From assembly GCA_002291845.1 (NCBI GenBank), contig DBAU01000110.1:1-64000 (forward strand): a stretch of 64,000 nucleotides of DNA, in the 5' to 3' direction. This stretch comes from Alphaproteobacteria bacterium UBA1002. GTDB lineage: Bacteria > Pseudomonadota > Alphaproteobacteria > Rickettsiales > UBA998. Below are positions 43,473 through 54,440 of the stretch, in pieces; within the stretch, counting starts at the first letter, position 1; every line of letters starts with the position of its first letter. The position numbers and the translations under genes were made by a program. The notes under the pieces are model-generated. The model saw only the letters and a list, made by a program, of their open reading frames with translations. It made no database searches and had not been told where the DNA came from.

Positions 43473-45470
43473 TTACGCCATACCGTCGCCGTCGGACTTG
43501 ATGTCGTCGATCACATCGTGGCCCATGGCACTGTGACCGGGGGGAATCGCGGCATCGGTCACATTAGCGCCGTTGGCCTTCTTGCGGCTGGAGGGCACGC
43601 TGGTAACACGGCGAGCACGGGCCGTTTCCTTCGTCTCGTCACGGATCGGCTCTCCTTTCAAGAGGCGCTTAATCTCGTCACCTGACAAGGTTTCATACTC
43701 CAGTAACCCTTTGGCCAGTGCGTGCAGTTCGTCCATATGCGTCTGAAGCATCGCGCGAGCGCGTTCATGCGCCTCTTCAACAATCCGCTTTACCTCTGCA
43801 TCAATCATCGCTGCCGTCTCATTGGAAACCGGGCGCTCTTGCGTGTAATTACCAAGGAACACTTCCTGCTGATCACTGCCATAATTCAGCGGGCCCAGCG
43901 CATCGCTCATCCCCCATTGAGTGACCATCGCACGCGCCATTTTGGTCGCATACTGGATGTCAGAGGAGGCACCAGATGTCACTTTATCATAGCCAAAAAT
44001 CAGCTCTTCGGCGACACGGCCTCCCATGGCAACACACAGATCATCATGCAACTTTTCGCGGGTGACTGAGAGCTTATCGGACTCCGGAAGGCGCATCACC
44101 ATACCCAGCGCGCGGCCACGCGGAATGATCGTTGCTTTGTGGATGGGATCCGACGCCGGGCAATGCAGGGCAATGACGGCATGGCCTGATTCATGGTACG
44201 CCGTGAGTTTCTTTTCCTCCTCACTCATCACCATGGATTTGCGCTCGACACCCATCATCACCTTGTCTTTGGCTTCTTCCATCTCCTTCATGGTCACAAC
44301 ACGCTTATCACGGCGAGCGGCCAGCAGCGCCGCCTCGTTGACCAGATTCGCAAGGTCGGCGCCCGAGAAGCCCGGTGTGCCGCGTGCGATGATACGGGCA
44401 TCCACATCCGGAGCCAGCGGTACGTTACGCAGATGCACGCTGAGAATCTTTTCCCGGCCGTCAATGTCAGGGTTTGGCACTACAATCTGACGGTCAAAGC
44501 GGCCCGGACGCAGCAGCGCGGGATCCAGTACGTCCGGACGATTGGTCGCAGCAATCAGAATCACCCCCTCATTCGCCTCAAAGCCATCCATCTCGACGAG
44601 AAGCTGATTGAGCGTCTGTTCGCGCTCATCATTGCCGCCACCAAGGCCTGCCCCACGGTGACGACCAACCGCATCAATCTCATCAATAAAGATGATGCAT
44701 GGGGCGTTTTTCTTGCCCTGTTCAAACATATCACGCACGCGGGAAGCGCCAACGCCGACAAACATCTCTACAAAGTCTGAACCGGAGATCGTGAAGAAGG
44801 GGACCCCCGCCTCTCCTGCAATCGCACGGGCCAGAAGCGTTTTACCCGTTCCCGGGGGGCCGACCAGCAGACAGCCTTTGGGAATTTTCCCTCCCAGCTT
44901 CTGGAATTTTCCTGGATCTTTAAGGAATTCGACGATCTCTTGCAGTTCGTCTTTTGCCTCATCGATACCCGCGACATCTTTAAATGTTTTACGCTCAGTT
45001 TTTTCGGTGAGCATGCGGGCACGCGACTTACCAAACCCCATCGCACCGCCGCGTCCGCCACCGGACTGCATCTGCTTCATGAAGTAAAAATAGACCCCAA
45101 TGAGAATCAGGAAGGGCAGCCACGACAAAAACGTGGTCCAGAATGCATTCATGTTTTCACTGGCAGGCACCACCGTCATCTTCACCTGATGCTTTTCAAG
45201 GACGTCTACCAGGCCCGGATAATTCGGCGCATGCGTGATGAATGGCTCTTCATTACGTTTGCGCCCAGTAAGCAAAGTCCCTTTTTCCGGACCCTGCTCA
45301 ATCTCGACAGAGGCAATCCGATCATCCCGCACTTCTTGTAAGAACTCAGAAAAAGCTAACCGCTTATGGGTGGCATGGCTCATCCCTTCCGGCTGGAAAA
45401 TTTTGAAGAGCACCATCGCCACAACAAAAATACCGGCCCAAAGGAGGAGGTTACGCGTCAGATTAGACAT
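43473..45470 (-). CDS. ftsH: ATP-dependent zinc metalloprotease FtsH
   Basis: A 665-residue membrane AAA+ protease that degrades damaged membrane proteins and regulators. Two membrane helices (about 7-24 and 112-130) flank a periplasmic domain. The AAA module has Walker A GPPGTGKT, Walker [12 protein letters not shown] and the second region of homology [20 protein letters not shown]. The protease site is [11 protein letters not shown] (about residue 425) with the third ligand Asp further on. The C-terminal tail is Lys/Arg then Asp/Gly-rich. It is 48 bp after tilS on the same strand. Confidence 0.97.
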   Translation of the reverse strand: MSNLTRNLLLWAGIFVVAMVLFKIFQPEGMSHATHKRLAFSEFLQEVRDDRIASVEIEQGPEKGTLLTGRKRNEEPFITHAPNYPGLVDVLEKHQVKMTVVPASENMNAFWTTFLSWLPFLILIGVYFYFMKQMQSGGGRGGAMGFGKSRARMLTEKTERKTFKDVAGIDEAKDELQEIVEFLKDPGKFQKLGGKIPKGCLLVGPPGTGKTLLARAIAGEAGVPFFTISGSDFVEMFVGVGASRVRDMFEQGKKNAPCIIFIDEIDAVGRHRGAGLGGGNDEREQTLNQLLVEMDGFEANEGVILIAATNRPDVLDPALLRPGRFDRQIVVPNPDIDGREKILSVHLRNVPLAPDVDARIIARGTPGFSGADLANLVNEAALLAARRDKRVVTMKEMEEAKDKVMMGVERKSMVMSEEEKKLTAYHESGHAVIALHCPASDPIHKATIIPRGRALGMVMRLPESDKLSVTREKLHDDLCVAMGGRVAEELIFGYDKVTSGASSDIQYATKMARAMVTQWGMSDALGPLNYGSDQQEVFLGNYTQERPVSNETAAMIDAEVKRIVEEAHERARAMLQTHMDELHALAKGLLEYETLSGDEIKRLLKGEPIRDETKETARARRVTSVPSSRKKANGANVTDAAIPPGHSAMGHDVIDDIKSDGDGMA

Positions 45471-45518
45471 AAATACTCGTGCTTACTTTCTATCCGATTC
45501 ATACAGGTGACTCATGTG

Positions 45519-46748
45519 TTAGAAAAGCGGTTTCCGTGGTGAAAATTCAAGGAAAACGCCTAGATTGGCACATGATTGTCCGTACTCGATATGGGGTACG
45601 GCGCGGCAGCGGTCAAGCTGCCACAGCGATGGAAGGCTCTGTAAAAGTGCAACCGGAAGCGGCGGGAAGGGGTAAGCCTCTTCGCGCAGCGTTCGATATC
45701 CTGACTCTCCGAGCGCACGCAAGCTAAGGCCTTCCGAACTCGCCATGACATCAAAACGGTGATCCCAACGCAGCCGCTGCCCAGATCGCAGAGAGACCAG
45801 GGGTGCCGACTTCTCACGAATGATATAAATCCTCCCAGCCCGCGCAGGCAGGAGACGACAGCCATGCAAGGTTGCACCGGAAAAGGCGGAATCTTTCATC
45901 ATAACGGCCAGCCGTTCCACTTCCACATAGCGCGGTGCTTCATAATGCCCTCGAACCGTTGCGAGGAGGCGCCCCAGTGCCAGAGCGGCAACCATAGGTT
46001 CAGCCATGGCAAAAGCAGATGGCACCAGCCATCCAAAACCGCCGGGATGGATACCCGACGCACTGGCCAAAAGGGTAAGAACCGCGGAGGGGTCGCGGGT
46101 TTGAGGAGTATTTGTGATATGAGGGGACGCTACGATACCCGCACGCAAGCGCCCCCTGAAAAACCGTGTAGACGTGTTACTGGGATCTTCCAACCACGGC
46201 TCACCGCAGGCACGCAACCAATCAAGCAACTCTGTCTTGGAAAAGCATAGAAGGGGACGCAACACCCGCATATGCGACCAGTACACACAGGCCGATAGCG
46301 CCATATCGGATGCCCCTGCTTGCCTGCGTGCCTGACGCAAAACTCCGGTTTCATGTGCATCATCAGCATGGTGCCCCACCAAAAGATGCAATACGCCCTG
46401 CGCAGCACACCAGGACTGAAGCGCTTCATAACGCGCCTGGCGCGCTGCCTGCTGTACATTGCCACGCGGCGTTACGTGAACCTGTAAGACTTCGGCGGCC
46501 ATGCAGTGCTGAAACGCCCATAACAGCGTATCAGCCGCCTCACGGGGGGATTCAGCCCGCAACCCATGATCAACAATCAACGCCGTCACCTTGCCACCCT
46601 GCGCCTTGGCCCATTCATCAGCCAGCAACGCCAGGGCGCGGCTATCACCGCCCCCCGAAAGCGCGACGGCAAGGTGAGGGTGCGGCTCAAATGGCTCAAA
46701 AGCCATCATGGCGCGGCTAAATCGTGCGGGTAGCATCGCTACGCCCAT
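45519..46748 (-). CDS. tilS: tRNA(Ile)-lysidine synthase
   Basis: A 409-residue enzyme converting C34 of the AUA-reading tRNA-Ile to lysidine. The PP-loop motif is AVALSGGGDSRALALLA, followed by LIVDHGLRAESPREA and the family-specific LLVGHHADDAHETGVLR (usually HHxDDQxET; here His replaces Gln). SCRPLL-type loop is present as VLRPLLCFSKTELLDWL. ATG 46748 is used; TTG at 46760 and ATG at 46736 are alternatives. It is flanked by ybgF and ftsH on the same strand, the common ybgF-tilS-ftsH order. Confidence 0.92.
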   Translation of the reverse strand: MGVAMLPARFSRAMMAFEPFEPHPHLAVALSGGGDSRALALLADEWAKAQGGKVTALIVDHGLRAESPREAADTLLWAFQHCMAAEVLQVHVTPRGNVQQAARQARYEALQSWCAAQGVLHLLVGHHADDAHETGVLRQARRQAGASDMALSACVYWSHMRVLRPLLCFSKTELLDWLRACGEPWLEDPSNTSTRFFRGRLRAGIVASPHITNTPQTRDPSAVLTLLASASGIHPGGFGWLVPSAFAMAEPMVAALALGRLLATVRGHYEAPRYVEVERLAVMMKDSAFSGATLHGCRLLPARAGRIYIIREKSAPLVSLRSGQRLRWDHRFDVMASSEGLSLRALGESGYRTLREEAYPFPPLPVALLQSLPSLWQLDRCRAVPHIEYGQSCANLGVFLEFSPRKPLF

Positions 46749-46793
46749 CACAGGACGCAAAAAAAGACGCGCGTAAACGCTGTGTAAGCATGC

Positions 46794-47717
46794 CTAAGGC
46801 TGGCAGTTAAGGGTATCTGCCTCACGGCCGGCACGCCCAAGCACCGTATCCGGGCCCGTTTTGTATTTGATCTGAATTTGCTGCAACACCACGCAAGCCT
46901 CCCGCCGCTTATCCAGCTTGGCCAGAGACATCGCAAGTTTCAGAAGATTGTCCGGAGCTTTAACACCTTCCGGCATGGTTTCAAACCCTTGACGGAACTG
47001 ATCCGCCGCTTGGACATAGTCCTCACGCACATAATAGGTCTCGCCGAGCCAATAATAGGCATTACCGAGCAGCTTATCCTTGGGATACTGGCTGATAAAC
47101 TGTTTAAACGCGGTGGCCGCCTCCGCATACTGTGCTTTATTCATCAGGCCAATGGCAGCATTGTAGAGTTCTTTGGCGTTCTGGGTCGTCACCGGCACGC
47201 TTGGTTCGGTTTGGGGAGTCACCGGTGTACCAGGCACCGGCGGCGTACCTTGTGCCTGTACGGCAGAGGCTGCACTCGGTGAGGTTGCAGTTGCGGCGCT
47301 TTCAGCGCCTTGTGCCGTCGCTTCGGCACCTGCCTCGGGCGCTACCGCCAGACCAAGGCCAATTTTCTGTTCAATCTGGTTCAACCGATACTCCATATCC
47401 TCCTGAAGGAGCTGCAGCTGACGCGCAGACTGTTCATTCTGATAACGGCTTTCCTCAACCTGGCCACGCAACTGGCGAAGCTCCTCTTCCAGAGCGGTAA
47501 AACGGATCTGCAGATTTGCTGCAGCGGTGCCTCCTGTATCAGCGGGTGCCGCTGAACGCCCATCGCCGCCACGATAAAGCTGACGCTGCAGGCTTTGCAT
47601 GTCCCGCTCGATGCGATCCAATCGCTCAGTGGCGCTCTGGGCATGGCTCATTGTTGCCGCCAGAGCCAGCCAGCAGGCAGTGCTAAGGGTCAGAAGAGAA
47701 CGAATCGGCAACATCAT
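46794..47717 (-). CDS. ybgF: Tol-Pal system protein YbgF/CpoB
   Basis: A 307-residue periplasmic protein. A signal peptide with cleavage near SHAQ precedes a coiled-coil region (about residues 28-130, including LDRIERDMQSLQRQL). A Pro/Ala/Thr-rich linker follows, then TPR repeats (ELYNAAIGLMNKAQYAEAATAF, LGNAYYWLGETYY). It coordinates outer-membrane constriction with peptidoglycan synthesis in division. It is separated from pal by a terminator, and leads into tilS 45 bp on. Confidence 0.93.
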   Translation of the reverse strand: MMLPIRSLLTLSTACWLALAATMSHAQSATERLDRIERDMQSLQRQLYRGGDGRSAAPADTGGTAAANLQIRFTALEEELRQLRGQVEESRYQNEQSARQLQLLQEDMEYRLNQIEQKIGLGLAVAPEAGAEATAQGAESAATATSPSAASAVQAQGTPPVPGTPVTPQTEPSVPVTTQNAKELYNAAIGLMNKAQYAEAATAFKQFISQYPKDKLLGNAYYWLGETYYVREDYVQAADQFRQGFETMPEGVKAPDNLLKLAMSLAKLDKRREACVVLQQIQIKYKTGPDTVLGRAGREADTLNCQP

Positions 47718-47775
47718 GTACTACTCCTTGGAATGCCGCGATTATAACGGCTTTAGGGCCTCATACAACAGGCCG

Positions 47776-47812
47776 CATAAAAAGAAACCGCCGGGCGATG
47801 CCCGGCGGTTTC
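47776..47812 (-). terminator. Rho-independent terminator after pal
   Basis: On the minus strand a perfect 13-bp GC-rich stem (GAAACCGCCGGGC and its complement, 3-base loop ATC) is followed by TTTTTATG. It lies 21 bp after the pal stop and before ybgF. Confidence 0.85.
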
Positions 47813-47833
47813 CATGTGATCGTAGCTCGCAGT

Positions 47834-48316
47834 TTAGCGGGCGAGAACGGTAACGGCGCGACGGTTCTGGCTCCAAGCAGCTTCGTTGGAACCGGTGACA
47901 GCAGCACGCTCTTTGCCGTAAGAGATCGTGGTCACGCGAGCCGGGGAAACGCCCAGCGACACCAGGTAGTCCTTGGCGGCATTAGCACGACGCTCACCGA
48001 GGGCAAGGTTGTATTCACGGGTGCCGCGCTCGTCGCAGTGACCTTCAACAACGACGTTCACGCCGCCATTGCTTTTCAGCCAGCCTGCTTGCTTTTCGAG
48101 CGTTGCTTGCGCTTGGCCGTCCAGTACGGAGCTGTCCAGAGCGAAGAATACGCGGTCAGAAACGCCCGGAGCGAGTTGCTGCAGGCTATCGGAGCCGGAA
48201 CCGTATTCGCCGTTTGCACCGCTGCCGGAAGCCGAGCCGTCTTCGCCCGGGGTTTCGCACGCAGCAAGGAACAGGAACGAAGAGAGCACGAGGCCCAATT
48301 TAAGCGTAGTGTTCAT
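47834..48316 (-). CDS. pal: Peptidoglycan-associated lipoprotein Pal
   Basis: A 160-residue outer-membrane lipoprotein. The lipobox is FLAAC, followed by a Ser/Gly-rich linker. The OmpA_C domain binds peptidoglycan through VVEGHCDERGTREYNLALGE and RRAVTV near the end. ATG 48316 is preferred because GGAG lies 6-9 bp upstream; the ATG four codons earlier would place that site inside the gene. Pal anchors the Tol complex to the cell wall. It follows tolB by about 100 bp. Confidence 0.96.
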   Translation of the reverse strand: MNTTLKLGLVLSSFLFLAACETPGEDGSASGSGANGEYGSGSDSLQQLAPGVSDRVFFALDSSVLDGQAQATLEKQAGWLKSNGGVNVVVEGHCDERGTREYNLALGERRANAAKDYLVSLGVSPARVTTISYGKERAAVTGSNEAAWSQNRRAVTVLAR

Positions 48317-48429
48317 TTTATTCTCCATGAGTGATGTTCGGTGGCCTTGTTATTATGCATCGGACGGGTAATTCTCAATACCCCCCTCACATTTTTTGCC
48401 GGTTGTATTTCCTTTGGGTCCGAGGAGTG

Positions 48430-49749
48430 TCATAAAGGCAACAGTGGAGACCATGCCGGGTCTGTGGCGTCTACCGGGGTCACGACCTGACGGAGATTTC
48501 TCCCGGTAATGTCAATGGAATACAGGCGGATAGATCCGTTTGGAGCACTCTGCTGGTTAAACATGAGCACGCGTCCATTCGGCGCCCAGGTCGGGCCTTC
48601 CGCCAACCAGCTTTCGTGCAGCATACGCTCACCGCTTCCATCCGCACGCATGATGCCGATAAAGAAGCGGCCGGCGGCTATTTTTGTGAACGCAATATAG
48701 TCACCCCGAGGCGACCAGACTGGTGTGCCATAGCGTCCATCGCCAAAGCTGAGGCGTTGTACGCCGCTACCATCGGCGTTCATAATATAGAGCTGCTGAG
48801 ATCCGCCACGGTCAGAGTTGAAGACAATCCGCCGCCCGTCCGGGGAATAGGACGGCGAGGTGTCAATCGACGGGCTATCGGTCAGCTTGCGCATATTGCG
48901 CGAGCGCAGGTCCATTTCGAAAAGATCGGTATTCCCGTTCTTTGCAATCGACATGGCTAAACGCGTACCGTCCGCGTTGAAGCGGGGCGCGAATGACATA
49001 CCCTGGAATGTACCCAGAGATTCCTCACGGCCGGTCTGCAAGTCACGCAGATACACGCGGGGTTGCTTGCCCGCATAGGACATATAGACGATTTCCTGCG
49101 TATCCGGGGCAAAACGTGGCGTCATCACCAGATAATTTCCCGCGGTGAGAAACTTATGATTCTCGCCATCCTGATCCATGATAGCCAGCCGCTTAACGCG
49201 CTTATTCTTGGGCCCGGTTTCAGAAACATACACCACGCGGGTATCGAAATAACCTTCCTCGCCCGTGATACGCTTATAAATTTCATCCGCAATCAGGTGG
49301 GCGATGCGCCGCCAGTTGCGATTGAACGTATCATATTGCTTTCCTGCTACTTGCTGCTCCCCGTAAATATCCCACAGACGGAAGCTGACTTTTACTTTGC
49401 CCGGACCTGTTGGCACCACGCTGCCAATCACCAGCCCCGCCGTGTTAATCTGACGCCAGTCAGCAAAACGTGGCACGTTGGTAGCAAAAGTGATCTGCTC
49501 AATAAACGCACTTTGCGAAATGGGACGGAACAACCCCGAACGCTCGAGGTCGGCCGCAATAACCTGGGCCATATCGCGCCCAATTTGTGCAGCTTCTGCG
49601 CTGTTTGAAGTAAAATCTGCAACAGCAATTGGTAGGGGCTCAAAGCCTCCCTGCGTGATGTCCAAGCGCAGCTGTGCCTGTGCCGCAGAAGCACCCAGTG
49701 CGATGGTCAGAAAAAAAATGGCGCGGCGTAACGTGGAGAAAAAAGTCAT
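48430..49749 (-). CDS. tolB: Tol-Pal system beta-propeller protein TolB
   Basis: A 439-residue periplasmic protein. A signal peptide ends near SAAQAQ. The N-terminal TolB domain (PIAVADFTSNS) is followed by six propeller blades with repeats such as APRFNADGTRLAMS, PSYSPDGRRIVFNSDRGG and PVWSPRGDYIAFTK. It links TolA with Pal. ATG 49749 gives a typical signal peptide; an ATG four codons upstream is possible. Confidence 0.97.
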   Translation of the reverse strand: MTFFSTLRRAIFFLTIALGASAAQAQLRLDITQGGFEPLPIAVADFTSNSAEAAQIGRDMAQVIAADLERSGLFRPISQSAFIEQITFATNVPRFADWRQINTAGLVIGSVVPTGPGKVKVSFRLWDIYGEQQVAGKQYDTFNRNWRRIAHLIADEIYKRITGEEGYFDTRVVYVSETGPKNKRVKRLAIMDQDGENHKFLTAGNYLVMTPRFAPDTQEIVYMSYAGKQPRVYLRDLQTGREESLGTFQGMSFAPRFNADGTRLAMSIAKNGNTDLFEMDLRSRNMRKLTDSPSIDTSPSYSPDGRRIVFNSDRGGSQQLYIMNADGSGVQRLSFGDGRYGTPVWSPRGDYIAFTKIAAGRFFIGIMRADGSGERMLHESWLAEGPTWAPNGRVLMFNQQSAPNGSIRLYSIDITGRNLRQVVTPVDATDPAWSPLLPL

Positions 49750-49910
49750 GATCGGTCTCACACAGGTTGGGTCAGAATCAAGTCAGGTCTTACTTCATGG
49801 CGGGCGGATGGGTCAAATGTCAATTGATCAATGCAACACGCCACATGTTTGCCCAAAAGGGATCGTGTGGATACAGCCATACAGCGATAAAATCTGCTGA
49901 TTCAGCGTAG

Positions 49911-50753
49911 CTAGTAGAGGAATCGCGGATCGAACGTGAGTTCCATCTCGCCCCAGCTGCCATGCTTGGAGGGGTCGAGGTTCTTCAGCGGCGCACAGCG
50001 GCCCACCGCACGCAAAGCCGCATCCGCTGCGGCGCGGAAGTTCGGCTGGCTGAGCATCCCGGACTGCCCTGCCGCCAGCATTGGCTGGCCCACCAGCGTG
50101 CCATCCGGATTAAAGTTCGCTTTCACGATAACCTTCAGCGAGTAGTCATTCTTCACCCCTGCCGGTGGATTCCAGCAGCGCACGAATTGCTGCACGATGG
50201 CATCACGCTCAGAAAGCGAGAGGGGCTTGCTCGGATCATAATCATGGCCCTTCATCGTGGTGCCCGCCTCGTCCGGCTTGGCCTTCTCATCCACTGCATC
50301 GGATTGCTGAGCGCTTTGGCGGACGTTTTTCAAAATCTCGTCCAGCGCATCTTTCTCGTTTTTCGGCTCCGGTGTTTTTTCCGCGGACTGCTTTTTGGGC
50401 TGCTCTTTGGGCGGCTCCGGCTTCTGCTCCTCTTTCTTCTCGGCTTCTTTCACCGGCGTTGGCTTGGGAAGCGGCACGCTTTCTTTCTTGGGTTCAGCGG
50501 GCTTAGGAGGTGCCGATTTTTGTGGCACGGCTTTGGGCGTTGGCTTGGGCGGCGCTTCTTTCTTGGCCAGCGGCAAGGTGGAGGGCTTGACGTTGGAGAC
50601 CGCACTGATCGGCAGCACTTCCACACTGATGGCCACTGGCTCCGGCTCGGTTGAATCAAACCAGTCAGGCAGCCCGGCAATAGCAAACAATACGATCGCC
50701 AGATGCAGGCTGACCGAGTAGAAGATACTGCGCTGATCAAGATCGGTTTTCAT
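49911..50753 (-). CDS. tolA: Cell-envelope protein TolA
   Basis: A 280-residue protein with one N-terminal membrane helix (about 10-30), a long periplasmic helical stalk rich in Lys, Pro, Glu and Ala (about 55-160) and a C-terminal domain (about 180-280) of the TonB/TolA type with VQQFVRCWNPPAG and VKANFNPDGTLVGQP. The stalk is shorter and more proline-rich than in E. coli, as is usual in alphaproteobacteria. It transmits proton-motive force from TolQR to the outer membrane. It lies 27 bp after tolR. Confidence 0.93.
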   Translation of the reverse strand: MKTDLDQRSIFYSVSLHLAIVLFAIAGLPDWFDSTEPEPVAISVEVLPISAVSNVKPSTLPLAKKEAPPKPTPKAVPQKSAPPKPAEPKKESVPLPKPTPVKEAEKKEEQKPEPPKEQPKKQSAEKTPEPKNEKDALDEILKNVRQSAQQSDAVDEKAKPDEAGTTMKGHDYDPSKPLSLSERDAIVQQFVRCWNPPAGVKNDYSLKVIVKANFNPDGTLVGQPMLAAGQSGMLSQPNFRAAADAALRAVGRCAPLKNLDPSKHGSWGEMELTFDPRFLY

Positions 50754-50780
50754 GGAACGGGAATGCTGCGCCTTCGATCG

Positions 50781-51242
50781 CTATTTTTTCACCGGCATCT
50801 CGCCGATGGTTTCCGACACCAGCGCTACTTTGGTAAGGCCCGCACCGTTGATCTCACCGATCACCTGCATCACTTTGCCGTAATCCACCACCTTGTCACC
50901 GCGCACAAAGACGCGCATGTCTTTGTTTTCCTGCGCCACGGCCTCCAGGCGGCCACGCAGCTTTTCCAACGGGATTTTTTCTTTCTGAATATAGATATCG
51001 CCTTTGGGATCAATGCTCACAGCCAGCACTTCTTCCTTCCCCGGAAGCGGCTTGGCGTTGGTTTCCGGCAGGTCAACCGTCACTCCGGCAGTGAGCATCG
51101 GCGCGGCCACCATGAAAATGATGAGCAACACCAGCATCACGTCCACCATCGGCGTCACGTTGATGTCGTTAAACGTCCCATGCCCGCCTCCCCGACGGCT
51201 GCGGCGGCTGCTACCACCTCCTGATCCGACACTTGCACCCAT
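50781..51242 (-). CDS. tolR: Tol-Pal system protein TolR
   Basis: A 153-residue ExbD/TolR protein. A Gly/Ser/Arg-rich cytoplasmic start is followed by NDINVTPMVDVMLVLLIIFM with the conserved membrane Asp that carries protons. The periplasmic domain contains DIYIQKEKIPLEKL and RGDKVVDYGKVMQVIGEI. It forms the proton channel with TolQ. The gap to tolQ is 107 bp, wider than the usual close spacing. Confidence 0.96.
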   Translation of the reverse strand: MGASVGSGGGSSRRSRRGGGHGTFNDINVTPMVDVMLVLLIIFMVAAPMLTAGVTVDLPETNAKPLPGKEEVLAVSIDPKGDIYIQKEKIPLEKLRGRLEAVAQENKDMRVFVRGDKVVDYGKVMQVIGEINGAGLTKVALVSETIGEMPVKK

Positions 51243-51349
51243 ATCATTCCCCTGTTAGCGGGCGACGCTCACAATCACCCAAAAATGCGTTAGGATTACC
51301 ACTCATCTCCGTCTTCGCTACCGGTGGCGGCCGGCCCGTCCCGCTCCTT

Positions 51350-52108
51350 TCAAGCAGCGGCGGAAAGCTCCGTCTGGCGGGACAGCAGCGCCTCAAACTC
51401 TACGCTGAAATCTTCCAGCCGCCCCGCAAACTTATTTAGCTCACCGTTGAAACGGTTATACGCAATCACTGCTGGAATCGCCGCAAACAGTCCAATCGCC
51501 GTTGCTAAAAGTGCTTCTGCAATCCCAGGCGCTACGACCGCAAGCGACGTGTTTTTGGAAACGGCAATACTCTGAAAGCTGTTCATAATCCCCCAGACCG
51601 TGCCGAACAATCCGATAAACGGTGCAGAGGAACCAACCGTCGCAAGGAAGCCGAGGCCTTTTTCCAGCTCATCCAGCTCACGGTTACGCGCCACGCCCAT
51701 AATCTGTGCAATGCGCTCTTTCATCCCTGCCCCGGAGAGACGGGCGCGGCCAGTGGTTTTAGAAGAGCGGAACCATTCTTCCATCGCCGCCATGAACACT
51801 ATCGCATACGGATGATTGGCGCGCCGCTTCACTTTTTCATAGAAACCATCGAGCGCATCCGCGGACCAGAAATCACTCTCGAATTTGGCCGAACGCTGCT
51901 TGATGGTCTTAAAGCGCATGATTTTGTCGAAGATGATCGCCCAGGTCCAGATAGAAGCCATGATCAGGGCGATCATCACAAATTTGACGACCAGATCGGC
52001 CTGCATGAACATACCCCAAGCGGACATATCCGCCTGAGCGACATTGCCTGCGAGTTCTGTGGCGCCGACGGCGTCAACTGCCGTGCTTACATTCGTACTG
52101 TCCGTCAT
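51350..52108 (-). CDS. tolQ: Tol-Pal system protein TolQ
   Basis: A 252-residue ExbB/TolQ/MotA-family membrane protein. Three helices are visible, at about 38-60, 148-170 and 190-212. Conserved pieces are ATVGSSAPFIGLFGTVWGIM and AEALLATAIGLFAAIPAVIAYN. With TolR it forms the energised motor. Its start overlaps the ybgC stop by ATGA. Confidence 0.96.
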   Translation of the reverse strand: MTDSTNVSTAVDAVGATELAGNVAQADMSAWGMFMQADLVVKFVMIALIMASIWTWAIIFDKIMRFKTIKQRSAKFESDFWSADALDGFYEKVKRRANHPYAIVFMAAMEEWFRSSKTTGRARLSGAGMKERIAQIMGVARNRELDELEKGLGFLATVGSSAPFIGLFGTVWGIMNSFQSIAVSKNTSLAVVAPGIAEALLATAIGLFAAIPAVIAYNRFNGELNKFAGRLEDFSVEFEALLSRQTELSAAA

Positions 52109-52581
52109 GGGACATCCTCCCCCTGATCCTGTGGCCGTAAATGGCTGGTGATTTTCTGCATGATGGCGTCCGGCAGCGGCGCGGGCCGCAGACTTGCCGC
52201 ATCGACCGTGACGATTTCGACCTCAAGGCGCGCAATCTCACGCTCAGCGCGGCTTAGACGCTGGGTCATACTCATACGGGCTTTCTTGGTGCGATGCAAC
52301 GATGTTTCAACAATCAATACATCATCCAGATGCGCCGGGGCTAGATAATCCACGGTGATGCGGCGTACAAGAAACAGAAAGCCCGCCTCCCCGGCCATCT
52401 CGCGCTGCTGCAGCCCGCAGGCGCGCAAGGCTTCCGTGCGGGCGCGCTCGGCAAACCGCAAATGGTTGGCGTGATACATCACCCCGCCCGCGTCGGTATC
52501 CTCATAGTAGACGCGGTAAGCAATCTGGTGGGAACCATCCAGGAAATGACCGGAATCGGGGGAAATCTGGATGCACGTCAT
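52105..52581 (-). CDS. ybgC: Tol-Pal-associated acyl-CoA thioesterase YbgC
   Basis: A 158-residue hotdog-fold thioesterase. The family signature is YRVYYEDTDAGGVMYHANHLRFAERART, with the catalytic Asp and the Tyr/His-Asn element. The core continues ITVDYLAPAHLDDVLIVET. It is the first gene of the tol cluster and overlaps tolQ by 4 bp, the order seen in most proteobacteria. Acyl-CoA substrate is unknown. Confidence 0.93.
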   Translation of the reverse strand: MTCIQISPDSGHFLDGSHQIAYRVYYEDTDAGGVMYHANHLRFAERARTEALRACGLQQREMAGEAGFLFLVRRITVDYLAPAHLDDVLIVETSLHRTKKARMSMTQRLSRAEREIARLEVEIVTVDAASLRPAPLPDAIMQKITSHLRPQDQGEDVP

Positions 52582-52626
52582 GATCTGGCGTTAGCAGGTC
52601 AGAGTTAAAAAAGCCCTAATGCAGCG

Positions 52627-53673
<1,047 letters not shown>

Positions 53674-53731
53674 ACGAATCTCTTACCTTATGTTCTCTCA
53701 TCCTTCGCCTTACGGGGGATGATGGATGTGT

Positions 53732-54367
53732 TTACGCGGCCAGATAGCGCAGGCAGAGGGGAATGAGCTCTTCCACCTTCTCTGCGCCGGACTCCTGTAC
53801 AGCGCGTGCAACAGCCGAGAACGCATCCACACGGGCATACCCGAGGTTCACCAAAGCAGAAACCGCCTCCTGACGAGCGGCCTGCCCGGGCTCTGGCGAC
53901 GTTGCTTTGCCTTTACCGCCACGCGAAGGCTCCAGCGCGATGGGGACGCTGAGTGCCGCCGCGAGCGTCGGAATCTTATTCTTCAGCTCGGTGATAATAC
54001 GTTCCGCCAGGCGCGGCCCAACACCGTTGGCACGGGTGAGCATAGTTTTATCCTGCGCGGCAATTGCGTCGGAGATTTCATCGGTCGACAGCGCTCCGAG
54101 CAACGAAAGCGCCATCTTGCTTCCCACGCCCTGCACCGAGGTGAGGGTGCGGAACCATTGCCGCTCCGCTTCGCTCAAAAAGCCGTAGAGATGGATATGG
54201 TCTTCGCGCACATGCGTCTCGATCCACAGCGTCACCTCGCCCTGCACATTTTGCAGCTGGGCCAGCGCACGCGACGCGGCGAAGACGAGATAGCCCACGC
54301 CATTCACATCGAGGATCGCGTGATCCTCTGCAACCGTATCAAGTCTACCGCGTAGTTTACCGATCAT
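53732..54367 (-). CDS. ruvA: Holliday-junction DNA-binding protein RuvA
   Basis: A 211-residue protein with three domains: an OB fold starting IGKLRGRLDTV, two helix-hairpin-helix motifs (LTSVQGVGSKMALSLLG and RANGVGPRLAERI), and a C-terminal RuvB-binding domain (ALVNLGYARVDAFSAV). The linker is somewhat long and carries EPSRGGKGKATSPEPG. It lies 73 bp after the unknown gene at 54441. Confidence 0.97.
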   Translation of the reverse strand: MIGKLRGRLDTVAEDHAILDVNGVGYLVFAASRALAQLQNVQGEVTLWIETHVREDHIHLYGFLSEAERQWFRTLTSVQGVGSKMALSLLGALSTDEISDAIAAQDKTMLTRANGVGPRLAERIITELKNKIPTLAAALSVPIALEPSRGGKGKATSPEPGQAARQEAVSALVNLGYARVDAFSAVARAVQESGAEKVEELIPLCLRYLAA

Positions 54368-54440
54368 GGATAAAATGTATCAACTGTTGGGTGTATGACG
54401 GAGAAGAATAAAGAATTTTTGGAGCAAAACCAATCGCCGA

